Assembly (NCBI RefSeq): GCF_041240605.1
Contig: NZ_CP162487.1
Span: 3,913,001 to 3,977,000 of the forward strand
Length of the DNA stretch: 64,000 nucleotides
Direction of reading: 5' to 3'
Origin: Xanthomonas sp. DAR 80977
Lineage (GTDB): Bacteria > Pseudomonadota > Gammaproteobacteria > Xanthomonadales > Xanthomonadaceae
Shown here one piece after another: positions 46,122-54,105 of the stretch; within the stretch, counting starts at the first letter, position 1; each line of letters starts with the position of its first letter. Position numbers and translations under genes: made by a program. The notes below the pieces were generated by a model. That model worked only from the letters and a program-made list of their open reading frames with translations, made no database searches and was not told where the DNA came from.

Positions 46122-46544
46122 ATGAAGCCGTGGCTCGTCGCCGCCCAGATCGCCGGCCTTTTGTTCGTCGCAGGAGCATGCAGCATGTCCGCCGCCGCAA
46201 AAAAGACCCCGATGGCCTCCGATGTCCTGGCGGTGCCAGCGGACCTGCCGACCCAGCGCCTGTTCGACTGCGCCGAGACCAGCATCACCAAGTTGTCCGA
46301 GACCAGCAGTTCCTGGCCCAAGGTCACGCGCAAGGACGACGCCAAGGGCGTGCTGGAATCGGGCAACTTCGAAGAAGAGAACCGCAGCGGCTTCCGCATG
46401 CGCATCGAGCGCGCGCAGGGCGCCGGCCAGGCCAGGATCACCCTCAAGGGCGCCGGCGCCTACTTCGTGGATCTCGGCGTGGAACAGGCGATGAAAGACC
46501 TCAAGGCCTCGCTGGACAGTTGCGTCGCCACCCAACCGCACTAA
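46122..46544 (+). CDS. Exported small protein, candidate immunity protein for the following effector
   Basis: 140 residues with a hydrophobic N-terminus ending in cysteine (MKPWLVAAQIAGLLFVAGAC). The sequence before Cys20 departs from the strict lipobox, so either lipoprotein or ordinary export is possible. The mature domain has RLFDCAETSITKLSETSSSW and ENRSGFRMRIERAQGAGQAR, with a likely disulfide between two Cys. It lies 27 bases upstream of an XVIPCD effector gene, the usual order for Xanthomonas T4SS immunity-effector (X-Tfi/X-Tfe) pairs, in which a periplasmic lipoprotein protects the producer. AAGGAGAAGCAC precedes the ATG. Confidence 0.65.
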   Translation: MKPWLVAAQIAGLLFVAGACSMSAAAKKTPMASDVLAVPADLPTQRLFDCAETSITKLSETSSSWPKVTRKDDAKGVLESGNFEEENRSGFRMRIERAQGAGQARITLKGAGAYFVDLGVEQAMKDLKASLDSCVATQPH

Positions 46545-46571
46545 CCCCGATCACCAAGGAAGGAGACAGAC

Positions 46572-47573
46572 ATGCCCGATTATTCGATTGAAGCACGCTC
46601 GCTCGGCGTCGCCGGCGTGGCCGGCCACGACTACTGGGTACTGCGCGACGAGCACGGCAAGGCCCTGGCCGAACTGCACGGCCTGGCCACGGACCGGCAG
46701 ACCGGCGAAGCCATCCCGATCGGCACCGACGAAAGCAAACACTCGTTACGCGCCTGGCACTACCCGCACGATGCCGGCTACGCCAGCTCCATCGGCGCCA
46801 AGGTTGACAGCACCAGCTACATCCAGGAGGGCCAACCTTCGCGCACCGTCCTCACCGGCGACAAGGACCAGATCCTGGCGCGCTGGAACACCGCGGTCAG
46901 CGCCGTCCCCGAACTCAACGCGCAGGACATGAACTACCCAAACTACGGCTTCAAGGTCTTCGGCGAGACCGTCAACAGCAACTCCGCCTACCGCACCTTC
47001 GGCGAATTGATGGACGTGCCGGTCAACGACTTCCCCGGCCGGCTCGAGCCGGGTATCGACAACCGCATGCTGTCGCAGGAACGCACCGAAGCACTGCGCT
47101 ACCGCGAGCAACCGGACCAGGACCGGCAGCGTGCGCCCGCACCGGCCGACGCCCCTGCGCGCCAGGGATCCCAGGACCCCGCCATGCTGCAGCAGATCCG
47201 CGGCAAGGTCGAAGGCCTCAATGGTCCCGGCCAGTTGGACCCGGCCGACAACGACCGCGTCAGCGCCAGCCTGTACGCGCTGGCCAAGCAACACAACTTC
47301 AGCAGCGTCGACCAGATCGCCCTCAGCGAGAAGACCAGGACCGCCCCGGCCGGCGAGAACATCTTCATCGTGCAAGGCGCCTCCGACGATCCGGCCAAGC
47401 TGCGCGCGCACATGCCCACCGCGGAAGCGGCGCAGACCCCGGTCGAGCAGTCGTTCGACAAGGCGCAAGCGCAGCAACCCAACCCGCAGGTGCAGGAGCG
47501 CGGGCAGCAGCAAGTGCAGAACCAGGTCCAGGCGCAGGAAGCGCAGCAGCGGCCGATGGTGCAGGCGTTGTAG
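46572..47573 (+). CDS. XVIPCD-containing type IV secretion effector (X-Tfe), unknown toxin domain
   Basis: 333 residues. Residues 205-300 form the XVIPCD secretion domain that docks on VirD4: LQQIRGKVEGLNGPGQ, RVSASLYALAKQHNF, ENIFIVQGASDDPAKLRAHM and TPVEQSFDKAQAQ, followed by a Gln-rich tail. Residues 1-185 are the presumed toxin: SLGVAGVAGHDYWVLRDEHG, a conserved-looking DMNYPNYGFKVFGETVNSNS and LMDVPVNDFPGRLEPGIDNR. I could not assign it to an enzyme family. The protein has no cysteine, which rules out a cysteine-protease mechanism. GGAAGGAGACAG precedes the ATG. It is preceded by its probable immunity gene. Confidence 0.85.
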   Translation: MPDYSIEARSLGVAGVAGHDYWVLRDEHGKALAELHGLATDRQTGEAIPIGTDESKHSLRAWHYPHDAGYASSIGAKVDSTSYIQEGQPSRTVLTGDKDQILARWNTAVSAVPELNAQDMNYPNYGFKVFGETVNSNSAYRTFGELMDVPVNDFPGRLEPGIDNRMLSQERTEALRYREQPDQDRQRAPAPADAPARQGSQDPAMLQQIRGKVEGLNGPGQLDPADNDRVSASLYALAKQHNFSSVDQIALSEKTRTAPAGENIFIVQGASDDPAKLRAHMPTAEAAQTPVEQSFDKAQAQQPNPQVQERGQQQVQNQVQAQEAQQRPMVQAL

Positions 47574-47668
47574 CACTGCTGCTTGCAGTGGCCGGCCACC
47601 TCAGCAACAGGTGGCCGCATATCGCCTGCTAGCCCCGACAGAACGCCTGTTCGCAAACAGGCAATCGA
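47574..47668 (+). terminator. Hairpin downstream of the first effector gene
   Basis: GGCCACCT (47594-47601) and AGGTGGCC (47609-47616) form an 8-bp perfect stem with a 7-base loop 20 bases after the stop. There is no run of T after it, so it may be a pause or Rho-assisted site rather than an intrinsic terminator. Confidence 0.4.
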
Positions 47669-47851
47669 TCACTTGGACGGTTGCGTGGCCGGTGTAACTG
47701 CTTCCTTCTTGGTTGCCTCGACCCTGCTCCAACTCAGCATCTGGCTCGCGGGAATCAGAAAGCGCGGCTTGTGCTCGTCACTGAGTCCGCCAGGCGGCGT
47801 CACGTAGAAATCCGACCTCAACCGGGTCAACACAAAGCCTTCTGCCAGAGC
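47669..47851 (-). pseudogene. Possible C-terminal remnant of an unknown gene
   Basis: Sixty minus-strand codons are open to a TGA stop at 47669, reading RLRSDFYVTPPGG, KPRFLIPASQMLSWSRVEAT and ending KKEAVTPATQPSK. Composition is protein-like and codon use is normal, but no start codon with a ribosome-binding site exists before the upstream in-frame stop at 47852. It may be the tail of a gene lost when the effector and immunity cassettes were rearranged. Confidence 0.35.
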
Positions 47852-47867
47852 TCACCAAACCACGCCA

Positions 47868-47897
47868 TGCCGCAACAGATCCGCAGCAACAGCTAAG
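47868..47897 (+). other. Short remnant resembling the start of an XVIPCD module
   Basis: ATGCCGCAACAGATCCGCAG... reads MPQQIRSNS then stop, matching the QQIR opening of the XVIPCD in the neighbouring effector (LQQIRGKVEG). It is 65 bases before the first exported immunity-like gene. It is short, so chance similarity is possible. Confidence 0.35.
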
Positions 47898-47961
47898 GCG
47901 CGCCTGACAACAGGTGTGAACATGGATCAGTTCCACGACTCGCAAAAAAGGAGTAAACAGC

Positions 47962-48567
47962 GTGAAAAGCAGCTCCAGTCTTCTACTGGCCTTGGTGCTC
48001 GTTCTCTCGCCAGCCTTTTACGCAAACACTAGCCAGGCAGCCCACGAAGTTCAAGGAAGCAACATGACCGCTAACACTGCGGTGACTCCGGCTGATCTGG
48101 GGCATCGCTTTCTAGCGATGATCAATAACGTCGACAGCTTCGACGACCTATCAGCGAATTCAGTGCAGCGCCTCCTGGGAGTTCCGCTCACCACGAATGG
48201 GGAAAACAGCTCCGGCTTTTACGTCTTGAAACCCCCTAACGCCCATTGGGAATATAGCCTAACTTACAACTTCGACAAAAAGTTCCGCAGGTATTCCAAT
48301 GTAAAACTGGAAATGCTCGAATCAGAAACCGCAAGTGAAGCAACCCCACCTCCCTGCGACCTTATACTGAAAGAGTACGATGCATCGCTAAAGGAGTCAG
48401 GATTCAAACCCGAACCGACGTCATACAACGAATTCGCCTGGGCACTCGCCTTCTATTATTCGCGCAACGGCATCTATGTCCAGGTCGTCCCGCAGAACAA
48501 GGCATTGAAATCCGCCGAAAGCGCAGATAAAAGTTGCATCGAAGAGATCAGCATCCACGATGCCTAG
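47962..48567 (+). CDS. Exported immunity-like protein (orphan X-Tfi candidate)
   Basis: 201 residues from a GTG start with AAAGGAG upstream. A signal peptide (SSLLLALVLVLSPAFYANTS) directs it to the periplasm. The mature domain reads LGHRFLAMINNVDSFDDLSA, GFYVLKPPNAHWEYSLTYNF, KKFRRYSNVKLEML and ends with IEEISIHDA. It is clearly paralogous to the protein encoded at 48891-49490, which lies immediately before an effector gene, so this copy is probably an orphan immunity gene able to protect against related toxins from rivals. The coding region is visibly AT-richer than the surrounding genes, a sign of transfer. Confidence 0.7.
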   Translation: MKSSSSLLLALVLVLSPAFYANTSQAAHEVQGSNMTANTAVTPADLGHRFLAMINNVDSFDDLSANSVQRLLGVPLTTNGENSSGFYVLKPPNAHWEYSLTYNFDKKFRRYSNVKLEMLESETASEATPPPCDLILKEYDASLKESGFKPEPTSYNEFAWALAFYYSRNGIYVQVVPQNKALKSAESADKSCIEEISIHDA

Positions 48568-48890
48568 GGATGACGAGGATGTCGGCTGCCAATGTACCTC
48601 CATTGGCGGAGGCCTCCACTGACAGTCAACGCCGACAGCCCCATCCCGCAGCAGATCCGTAGCAAGGCCGAAGGACCGACTGGACAGCCGGCCATTCGAC
48701 CGGTTCGTGGCCTTGGTCTACGACAACAACCTGGCAGCGCAGTACCATGTTGTCACCTTTACTTCGGCCGCGCGCCCCCTGGACGCGTTGCCCATCAAGC
48801 TTGGCGTTCACCAAGAGGCTGAAGCATGAAGATCGAATTCGGCATGGAATGCGTCCACTTTCGCGGTGGCGCCAAGAAGGAGCACGCGAC
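48568..48890 (+). other. Gap with a second XVIPCD-like remnant
   Basis: At 48640-48690 one frame reads PIPQQIRSKAEGPTGQP, similar to the XVIPCD opening LQQIRGKVEGLNGPGQ. A second frame then continues open (DRLDSRPFDRFVALVYDNNL...) to a TGA near 48829, consistent with a frameshifted remnant. No intact gene is supported. The ribosome-binding site for the next gene (AAGAAGGAG) is at the right end. Confidence 0.45.
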
Positions 48891-49490
48891 GTGACAAGAA
48901 TTTCAAATATCCTACTAGCGTTAGCGCTCACCACCTCTTCAACCTCCTGTGCAACCACTGGTATGGCAGCCGATGAAAGCCAAGGAAGAAACATGAACCA
49001 GCACACCGAAATGAGCCCGAACGAATTGGGGCGTCGCTTTCTAGCAATGATAAAGGAAGCAAAGAGCTTTAAGGACCTATCGGCAAATGCCGTGCAACGC
49101 TCAATAGGAAAGCCGTTCGATCCGAACGGGACCGAGGAAAATGGATTCTATACGCTCAACTTGCCGGGAGGCGACTGGCAATATAGCGTGATCTACAATT
49201 TCGATGAAAAATTCTCTGAGTATTCCAACGTCTCGCTCAAACTAATTGAATCGAGAAATTCAGAAAATCCTCCACAACCTCCCTGCGACCTACCAGTCGA
49301 AGAATATGTCAGAGAATTGAAGTCGGCCGGATTTACACCTCAACCGGAATCCCACAACGAAATCGGCAGACTATTGTCCGTGCAGTACACACGCGACGAC
49401 ATGTTTGTTCAAATCATCCCGCAAGACCAGGCTTCCAAAACCGGACAACTTTGCATCGAGACGATCAGCGTTCGCGAATTTGGGGAGTGA
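48891..49490 (+). CDS. Exported immunity protein candidate for the metallopeptidase effector
   Basis: 199 residues from a GTG start (MTRISNILLALALTTSSTSC). The Cys at position 20 follows a Ser/Thr-rich stretch that only partly fits a lipobox, so it is a likely lipoprotein or periplasmic protein. The mature domain (LGRRFLAMIKEAKSFKDLSA, GGDWQYSVIYNFDEKFSEYS, MFVQIIPQDQA, CIETISVREFG) parallels the upstream orphan copy throughout. It ends five bases before the effector ATG, so the pair forms an operon. Low GC content suggests acquisition from outside. Confidence 0.75.
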   Translation: MTRISNILLALALTTSSTSCATTGMAADESQGRNMNQHTEMSPNELGRRFLAMIKEAKSFKDLSANAVQRSIGKPFDPNGTEENGFYTLNLPGGDWQYSVIYNFDEKFSEYSNVSLKLIESRNSENPPQPPCDLPVEEYVRELKSAGFTPQPESHNEIGRLLSVQYTRDDMFVQIIPQDQASKTGQLCIETISVREFGE

Positions 49491-49495
49491 CAAGG

Positions 49496-51316
49496 ATGGC
49501 AACCGCAAATGCACAATTGCAGACCGCATTGGCAAGCTTTTCAAGCCAGCCGGGCGTGACGCCTGATCAAGAGGCGCAATTGCGCGCAGCGCTCTCGTCC
49601 GATCAAGACCTTGTAGAACGCCTAAATCAACAAGCTGCCAGCGGCCACCTCAATGGATTCGCATTGAGTCCGAGTGGCGCAGACTCGTTGATTGGCTCTT
49701 ACGACAAGTCGTCCGGCATCGTGACCCTGCCGACACTCCAGGCCGGACCAGCCGCAGCCACCGATTTGCGCGCGGCGTTGCGGCTTCAGGAAATGAGCAT
49801 GCGCTTCGCTCACAGCACCTACATCGATGGCCATCAACAAAGCCAGGCCGTGACGCCGGACATGGTCACCAACCTGCAAGCGACCATCAACAGTTCGCCG
49901 GCTTTGGCAGACGAAATGAAACGCGCTGTCACGACGATCGACAGCAGCAACAGCCGAGATAGACAGCAGCATATGCTGCTCGAGAATTTCGCACCGCTCA
50001 GCGGCACGGTCGCGGGCGGCACGTTCAATCCGGCGAACAAGACGATGAGCATTCCACCCAGCACGCTGGCACCATCGCCAAGCCAATTCAACCGGAACAA
50101 CGCCGTCGACCTGACATTTGTATTGGGGCACGAAACCCAGCACGCCTTCAACCAAGTGTCGATGGCATCCGCTTACCGGCAGTTCGACGAAGCCGCCAAA
50201 GCGATTGCGAGAGACAACAACCCGATCAACGACTACACCGTACCGATCGAAAATTTGGTTGAGAGCAATCGCCAGGATGAAGCCAAAGCACAGATTTCAG
50301 GGTGGAACGCGTTGTTAGACAGGGTACGACAGCACGATCCTGCAGCGAATTTGACCACAATGATGAACGTCCCGAGCAATCGCATGAAGGACTTCGTCAA
50401 ACCCGACCCATCCAATCCCGGCCAAGCCCAAGCACGACCGGGCTTGAGCTTCAACGCCGATGGCTCACTCCCGATGACACCGGAGAACATTGCCACCCAG
50501 GGACGCTATTACTTCGACAAAGCCGCAAGAGGCACCCCTGGCCTGCCATTGGATCAGACGACCAGCATCGGCTTCCACGGCGACTCCGACTACCCCAATT
50601 ACTACGGCGCCGGCGCCGTGAGCCGCGCGATTGCGATCGACAGAGACAACGCGCACGCGGTCGGCGGCGTCGCGCCGCAAATGCACCTGAACATGCAACG
50701 CCTACACTTTAACGAGACCTTGCTGGAGCGCAACGGCATCACCTTGCCTCAGGCCACCGCGACCACCCCGCAGGAGTACTGGGATACCAGCACCACCCCG
50801 CCAACGCGCGGCCTGCTGCAACACACGCGGGACTCGCACCAGCACATCAGTCCAACGCCGGAGCTTGATCCTCCGCAGCCAGGACGTGCCCAGCCGGGCG
50901 ACCCTGGACATCCCGACACCCCCTTGTTCGAGAAGATCCGCGATGGCGTGCGCGGGCTGGATCAACAGGCCGGCAAACCGTGGGACGAGAACAGCGAGCG
51001 GCTGAGCGCGAGCCTGTTGCTGTTGGCGGGCGAAAAGGGCTTCACGGCAAAGGACGACCTGAAGATTGCGACCAACACGCCCACCGCCACCTTGGGCAGC
51101 GGCGAGGTGGTGCACCTGTGGCGCGACGGCCACTCGTCGCCCGATCCCGCCGCGCACCGAGCGCACATGCCCATGCAGGAAGCGCTCGCCATGCCGGCGG
51201 AACAGCGCTTCGCGCAATTGGATGTGGTGCAGCAGCAAGCCAGGACAGAGGAACTGCAACGCAGCCAACAGCAGGAGACCGTGCAGGCGCAATCGGCGCC
51301 GGTACGTTCGATGTAG
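49496..51316 (+). CDS. XVIPCD-containing type IV secretion effector with a zinc metallopeptidase motif
   Basis: 606 residues. Residues 1-190 are Gln/Ala/Ser-rich helices. The motif LTFVLGHETQHAFNQ places HExxH at 212-216, the zincin signature, with the acidic helix ESNRQDEAKAQISGWNALL about 45 residues later as a possible third ligand (gluzincin-like). A middle part follows (GFHGDSDYPNYYGAGAVSRA). Residues about 475-590 are the XVIPCD (LFEKIRDGVRGLDQQAG, RLSASLLLLAGEKGFTAKDD, PDPAAHRAHMPMQEALAMPA), with a Gln-rich tail. It is probably exported into rival bacteria by the X-T4SS to cut an envelope protein or peptide. The target is unknown. Tight coupling to the upstream exported protein supports a toxin-immunity pair. 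Confidence 0.87.
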   Translation: MATANAQLQTALASFSSQPGVTPDQEAQLRAALSSDQDLVERLNQQAASGHLNGFALSPSGADSLIGSYDKSSGIVTLPTLQAGPAAATDLRAALRLQEMSMRFAHSTYIDGHQQSQAVTPDMVTNLQATINSSPALADEMKRAVTTIDSSNSRDRQQHMLLENFAPLSGTVAGGTFNPANKTMSIPPSTLAPSPSQFNRNNAVDLTFVLGHETQHAFNQVSMASAYRQFDEAAKAIARDNNPINDYTVPIENLVESNRQDEAKAQISGWNALLDRVRQHDPAANLTTMMNVPSNRMKDFVKPDPSNPGQAQARPGLSFNADGSLPMTPENIATQGRYYFDKAARGTPGLPLDQTTSIGFHGDSDYPNYYGAGAVSRAIAIDRDNAHAVGGVAPQMHLNMQRLHFNETLLERNGITLPQATATTPQEYWDTSTTPPTRGLLQHTRDSHQHISPTPELDPPQPGRAQPGDPGHPDTPLFEKIRDGVRGLDQQAGKPWDENSERLSASLLLLAGEKGFTAKDDLKIATNTPTATLGSGEVVHLWRDGHSSPDPAAHRAHMPMQEALAMPAEQRFAQLDVVQQQARTEELQRSQQQETVQAQSAPVRSM

Positions 51317-51481
51317 TCGCCGCAAGCCCTCCCACCGTGCGTCAGTGCGGGCACGGCATCGACCCGGCCGCGGCGGCGTCAGCAGCCGCGAGCGATGGGC
51401 TGCATAACAGCGGCGACTCCATCACCCAAAGACTGCACGCAGGAAGCGAATGGCGACTTGCCTATCGCAGACGAGAACCGG

Positions 51482-51778
51482 TCATGGTGCCCCGCTATCG
51501 GCGCCATAACCCCGCGCCTGATACGGAGACTGACGCTGCGCCGGCCACGACACCTCGCGCAGCACCATGTCCAGCTGCTCCGCGAGCAGTTCCATGCATA
51601 TCGCCAGTTCACCCGCACGCACCTTCGGTGCGGCCTCGCGCTCTTCGTCCACAGTGCGTGGCTGCGCTAGTCGCGCTAGGAAACGCATATGATCGCGCAG
51701 CTGCTGCAGGCGGTACTGCGCTTCTTCTGGCAGGTAATAGCCAGGATCCGAATCAGAATGACGGGCGGCCTCGCTCAT
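51482..51778 (-). CDS. XAC0095-like small Xanthomonas protein
   Basis: 98 residues from the ATG at 51778, with GGCGAGAGATG upstream. It reads MSEAARHSDSDPGYYLPEEA, then YRLQQLRDHMRFLARLAQPR and RAGELAICMELLAEQLDMVL, a small helical protein of a family largely confined to Xanthomonads (XAC0095 type, by memory). The start at 51904 is rejected because the added codons lack that pattern. Its role is unknown. It lies between an effector operon and a defence-like cluster. Relatives are often near T4SS effector genes, which fits here, but I hold that loosely. Confidence 0.7.
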   Translation of the reverse strand: MSEAARHSDSDPGYYLPEEAQYRLQQLRDHMRFLARLAQPRTVDEEREAAPKVRAGELAICMELLAEQLDMVLREVSWPAQRQSPYQARGYGADSGAP

Positions 51779-52085
51779 AGCATCTCTCGCCAAACGGCAT
51801 GAAGATCCACCCGTTGTCGGAGGTGGTAGCCCGCTGTACGAGGAGTTCCTAGGCTCCGTGTGGCAATCTTGATATCGCTGGCGCGACGCGTCAAGTCGCC
51901 TCATTCGCTGGATCTTGCATGCTGCAAGCGATGACTAGGATGCGCCAGATTTGTATACGAATTGCTCCAAAGCACCCTGGGTACTACGAACCGATGGCGC
52001 GCACCAATGCAAAGACTTGTCAGCCAATGCGCATCGGTTCAAAGTTCGAGCGAGCAACGGAAGGCATTCAGGGGGAACGCCGAGC
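51779..52085 (+). other. Leader region upstream of the defence-like cluster
   Basis: 307 bases with no supported gene. TTGCAT-N15-TAGGAT near 51917-51943 is a weak promoter candidate. The purine block GGGGGA nine bases before 52086 is the ribosome-binding site for the following GTG start. Confidence 0.35.
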
Positions 52086-53954
52086 GTGATCGTTTATCAG
52101 TCGACCCGTGCCGCGTTCCTGAAAGACTCGGAGCAGCAGGCAATCGAGGACATCATCTCCACCGCCTTCATTCAGAAGACGGGCCGATACGCACCGGAGA
52201 GCGAGTTCCGTGCCTGGCGCCACTCGCTTACCCAGATGGCCGACGTCCTCAGCGACGACAGCCTGCCCGCGGACATGGGCGTCGGCATTGAGTTCGGCAT
52301 CCCGCAGACCGCCAAGCGCATCGATTTCATCCTGAGCGGGCTCGGCGAAGCAGAAGAACCACGGGCGATCATTGTCGAGCTCAAGCAATGGTCCACGTCC
52401 GCCGTCACCGACAAGGACGGCATCGTCAGGGCGCAACGCGGCGGACCGACCGAGACCGAAGGCCCGCACCCGTCCTACCAAGCTTGGTCGTATGCGGCCC
52501 TGCTGCAGGGCTTCAACGAGGCAGTACACGAGGGCGGCGTCCAGCTACGGCCTTGCGCCTATCTGCACAACCACTTCCGCGACGGCACCATCGACGATCC
52601 TCGCTACAACGCATACACCGACAAGGCGCCGCTGTTCCTGCGCGGCGTGGAGGAAAAGCGCAAGCTGCGCGACTTCATCCGCCAGCACGTGCGCCATGGC
52701 GACAACGGGGAGTTGCTCTACAAGATCGAGAACGGCCGCATCCGCCCTTCCAAGATGCTTGCCGACAGCGTGGTCGGCATGCTCAAGGGCAACCAGGAAT
52801 TCGTGCTGATCGACGAACAGAAACTGGTCTACGAAACCTGTCTGGCGCGCGCCGCGCAGGCCAGCGCCGAACGGAAGCAGGTGGTGATCGTCAAGGGTGG
52901 CCCAGGCACCGGGAAGTCTGTGGTGGCGGTGAACCTGCTGGTCGAACTAACCAAGCGCGGCACCACCACCAAGTACGTCTCCAAGAACGCGGCGCCACGT
53001 GCCGTGTACGCGCAGAAGCTGGCCGGTCACATCCGCAAGATTGAGATCGGCAACCTGTTCTCCGGCTCGGGCAACTTCCACCAGACCGAACCGAACGTGT
53101 TCGGCACGCTCGTGGTGGACGAAGCGCACCGTCTCAACGAGAAGAGCGGCCTGTACGGCAACCTCGGACAGAACCAGGTTATGGAGCTGATCCGCAGCGC
53201 CCACTGCACCATCTTCTTCGTGGACGACGACCAGATCGTCACCCTCTCCGACATCGGCCACACCGGAGAACTGCGCCGCTGGACCTCGTACCTCGGCGCA
53301 GAAGTGACCGAGCTGGAACTGGCCTCGCAGTTCCGCTGCGCCGGCTCGGACGGCTACATCGCGTGGCTGGACAACTTCCTTGGCCTCCGCGAGACCGCCA
53401 ACACCGATTTCGACCGCAACGCCTTCGACTTCCGCATCGTCGACTCGCCGGTGGAACTGCACAACCTGATCCGCGAGAAGAACAAGCTCAACAACAAGTC
53501 CCGCGTGGTAGCCGGCTATTGCTGGGACTGGAAGAGCAAGAACAACCCGGATGCCTGGGACATCGAGATCCCGGAGCACGACTATCGTGCGCAATGGAAC
53601 CTGGGAAGCGATGGCAGCTTGTGGGCCGTCGCCGAAAGCTCGGTCGAGCAAGTCGGATGCATCCACACCTGCCAGGGGCTGGAACTGGACTATGTAGGCG
53701 TGATCATAGGGCCGGACTTGGCGTGGCGCGAGGGCCAGGTACTCACTGACCCAAGTCAGCGCTCTAAGCAAGATCGATCAATCCGCGGATACAAATCGCA
53801 ATCCAAGGGCAATCCCGAGGTTCACGACCGTGTAGACCGAATCATCCGCAATACCTACAAGACCTTGATGAGCCGAGGTATGAGGGGATGCTATGTCTAT
53901 ATCGATGATCCAACATCTAAAGTCGAATCGCCTAAGCGACTCCCGACCCACTAA
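52086..53954 (+). CDS. PD-(D/E)XK-like nuclease fused to a DUF2075 superfamily 1-type helicase/ATPase
   Basis: 622 residues from a GTG start (VIVYQSTRAAFLKDSEQQAI), the usual opening of DUF2075 proteins. The N-terminal part contains RIDFILSG...AIIVELKQW, giving Asp80 and Glu98-x-Lys100, a PD-(D/E)XK nuclease pattern. The ATPase core has Walker A KGGPGTGKS (271-278), Walker B VVDEAHRL (Asp345), FVDDDQIV, SQFRCAGSDGYI and the C-terminal helicase motif IHTCQGLELDYVGVII. Related proteins are frequent in phage-defence islands, where they are presumed to unwind and cut foreign DNA. It is first of four co-directional genes, with a 151-base gap to the next. Confidence 0.85.
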   Translation: MIVYQSTRAAFLKDSEQQAIEDIISTAFIQKTGRYAPESEFRAWRHSLTQMADVLSDDSLPADMGVGIEFGIPQTAKRIDFILSGLGEAEEPRAIIVELKQWSTSAVTDKDGIVRAQRGGPTETEGPHPSYQAWSYAALLQGFNEAVHEGGVQLRPCAYLHNHFRDGTIDDPRYNAYTDKAPLFLRGVEEKRKLRDFIRQHVRHGDNGELLYKIENGRIRPSKMLADSVVGMLKGNQEFVLIDEQKLVYETCLARAAQASAERKQVVIVKGGPGTGKSVVAVNLLVELTKRGTTTKYVSKNAAPRAVYAQKLAGHIRKIEIGNLFSGSGNFHQTEPNVFGTLVVDEAHRLNEKSGLYGNLGQNQVMELIRSAHCTIFFVDDDQIVTLSDIGHTGELRRWTSYLGAEVTELELASQFRCAGSDGYIAWLDNFLGLRETANTDFDRNAFDFRIVDSPVELHNLIREKNKLNNKSRVVAGYCWDWKSKNNPDAWDIEIPEHDYRAQWNLGSDGSLWAVAESSVEQVGCIHTCQGLELDYVGVIIGPDLAWREGQVLTDPSQRSKQDRSIRGYKSQSKGNPEVHDRVDRIIRNTYKTLMSRGMRGCYVYIDDPTSKVESPKRLPTH

Positions 53955-54105
53955 CCTAGGCACGCGATTTACACCCGAGCATCAACCTAGACACCTTGGT
54001 ATGACAGTCGTCTTGGAGGAGGGGGGGTACCTGCCTCTTACAGGTAGCGCTCTGGCCTCCGGCGAAGTTGGTTCTATTTGTAGTTGCGCAGAAGGAGCGT
54101 GAAGG

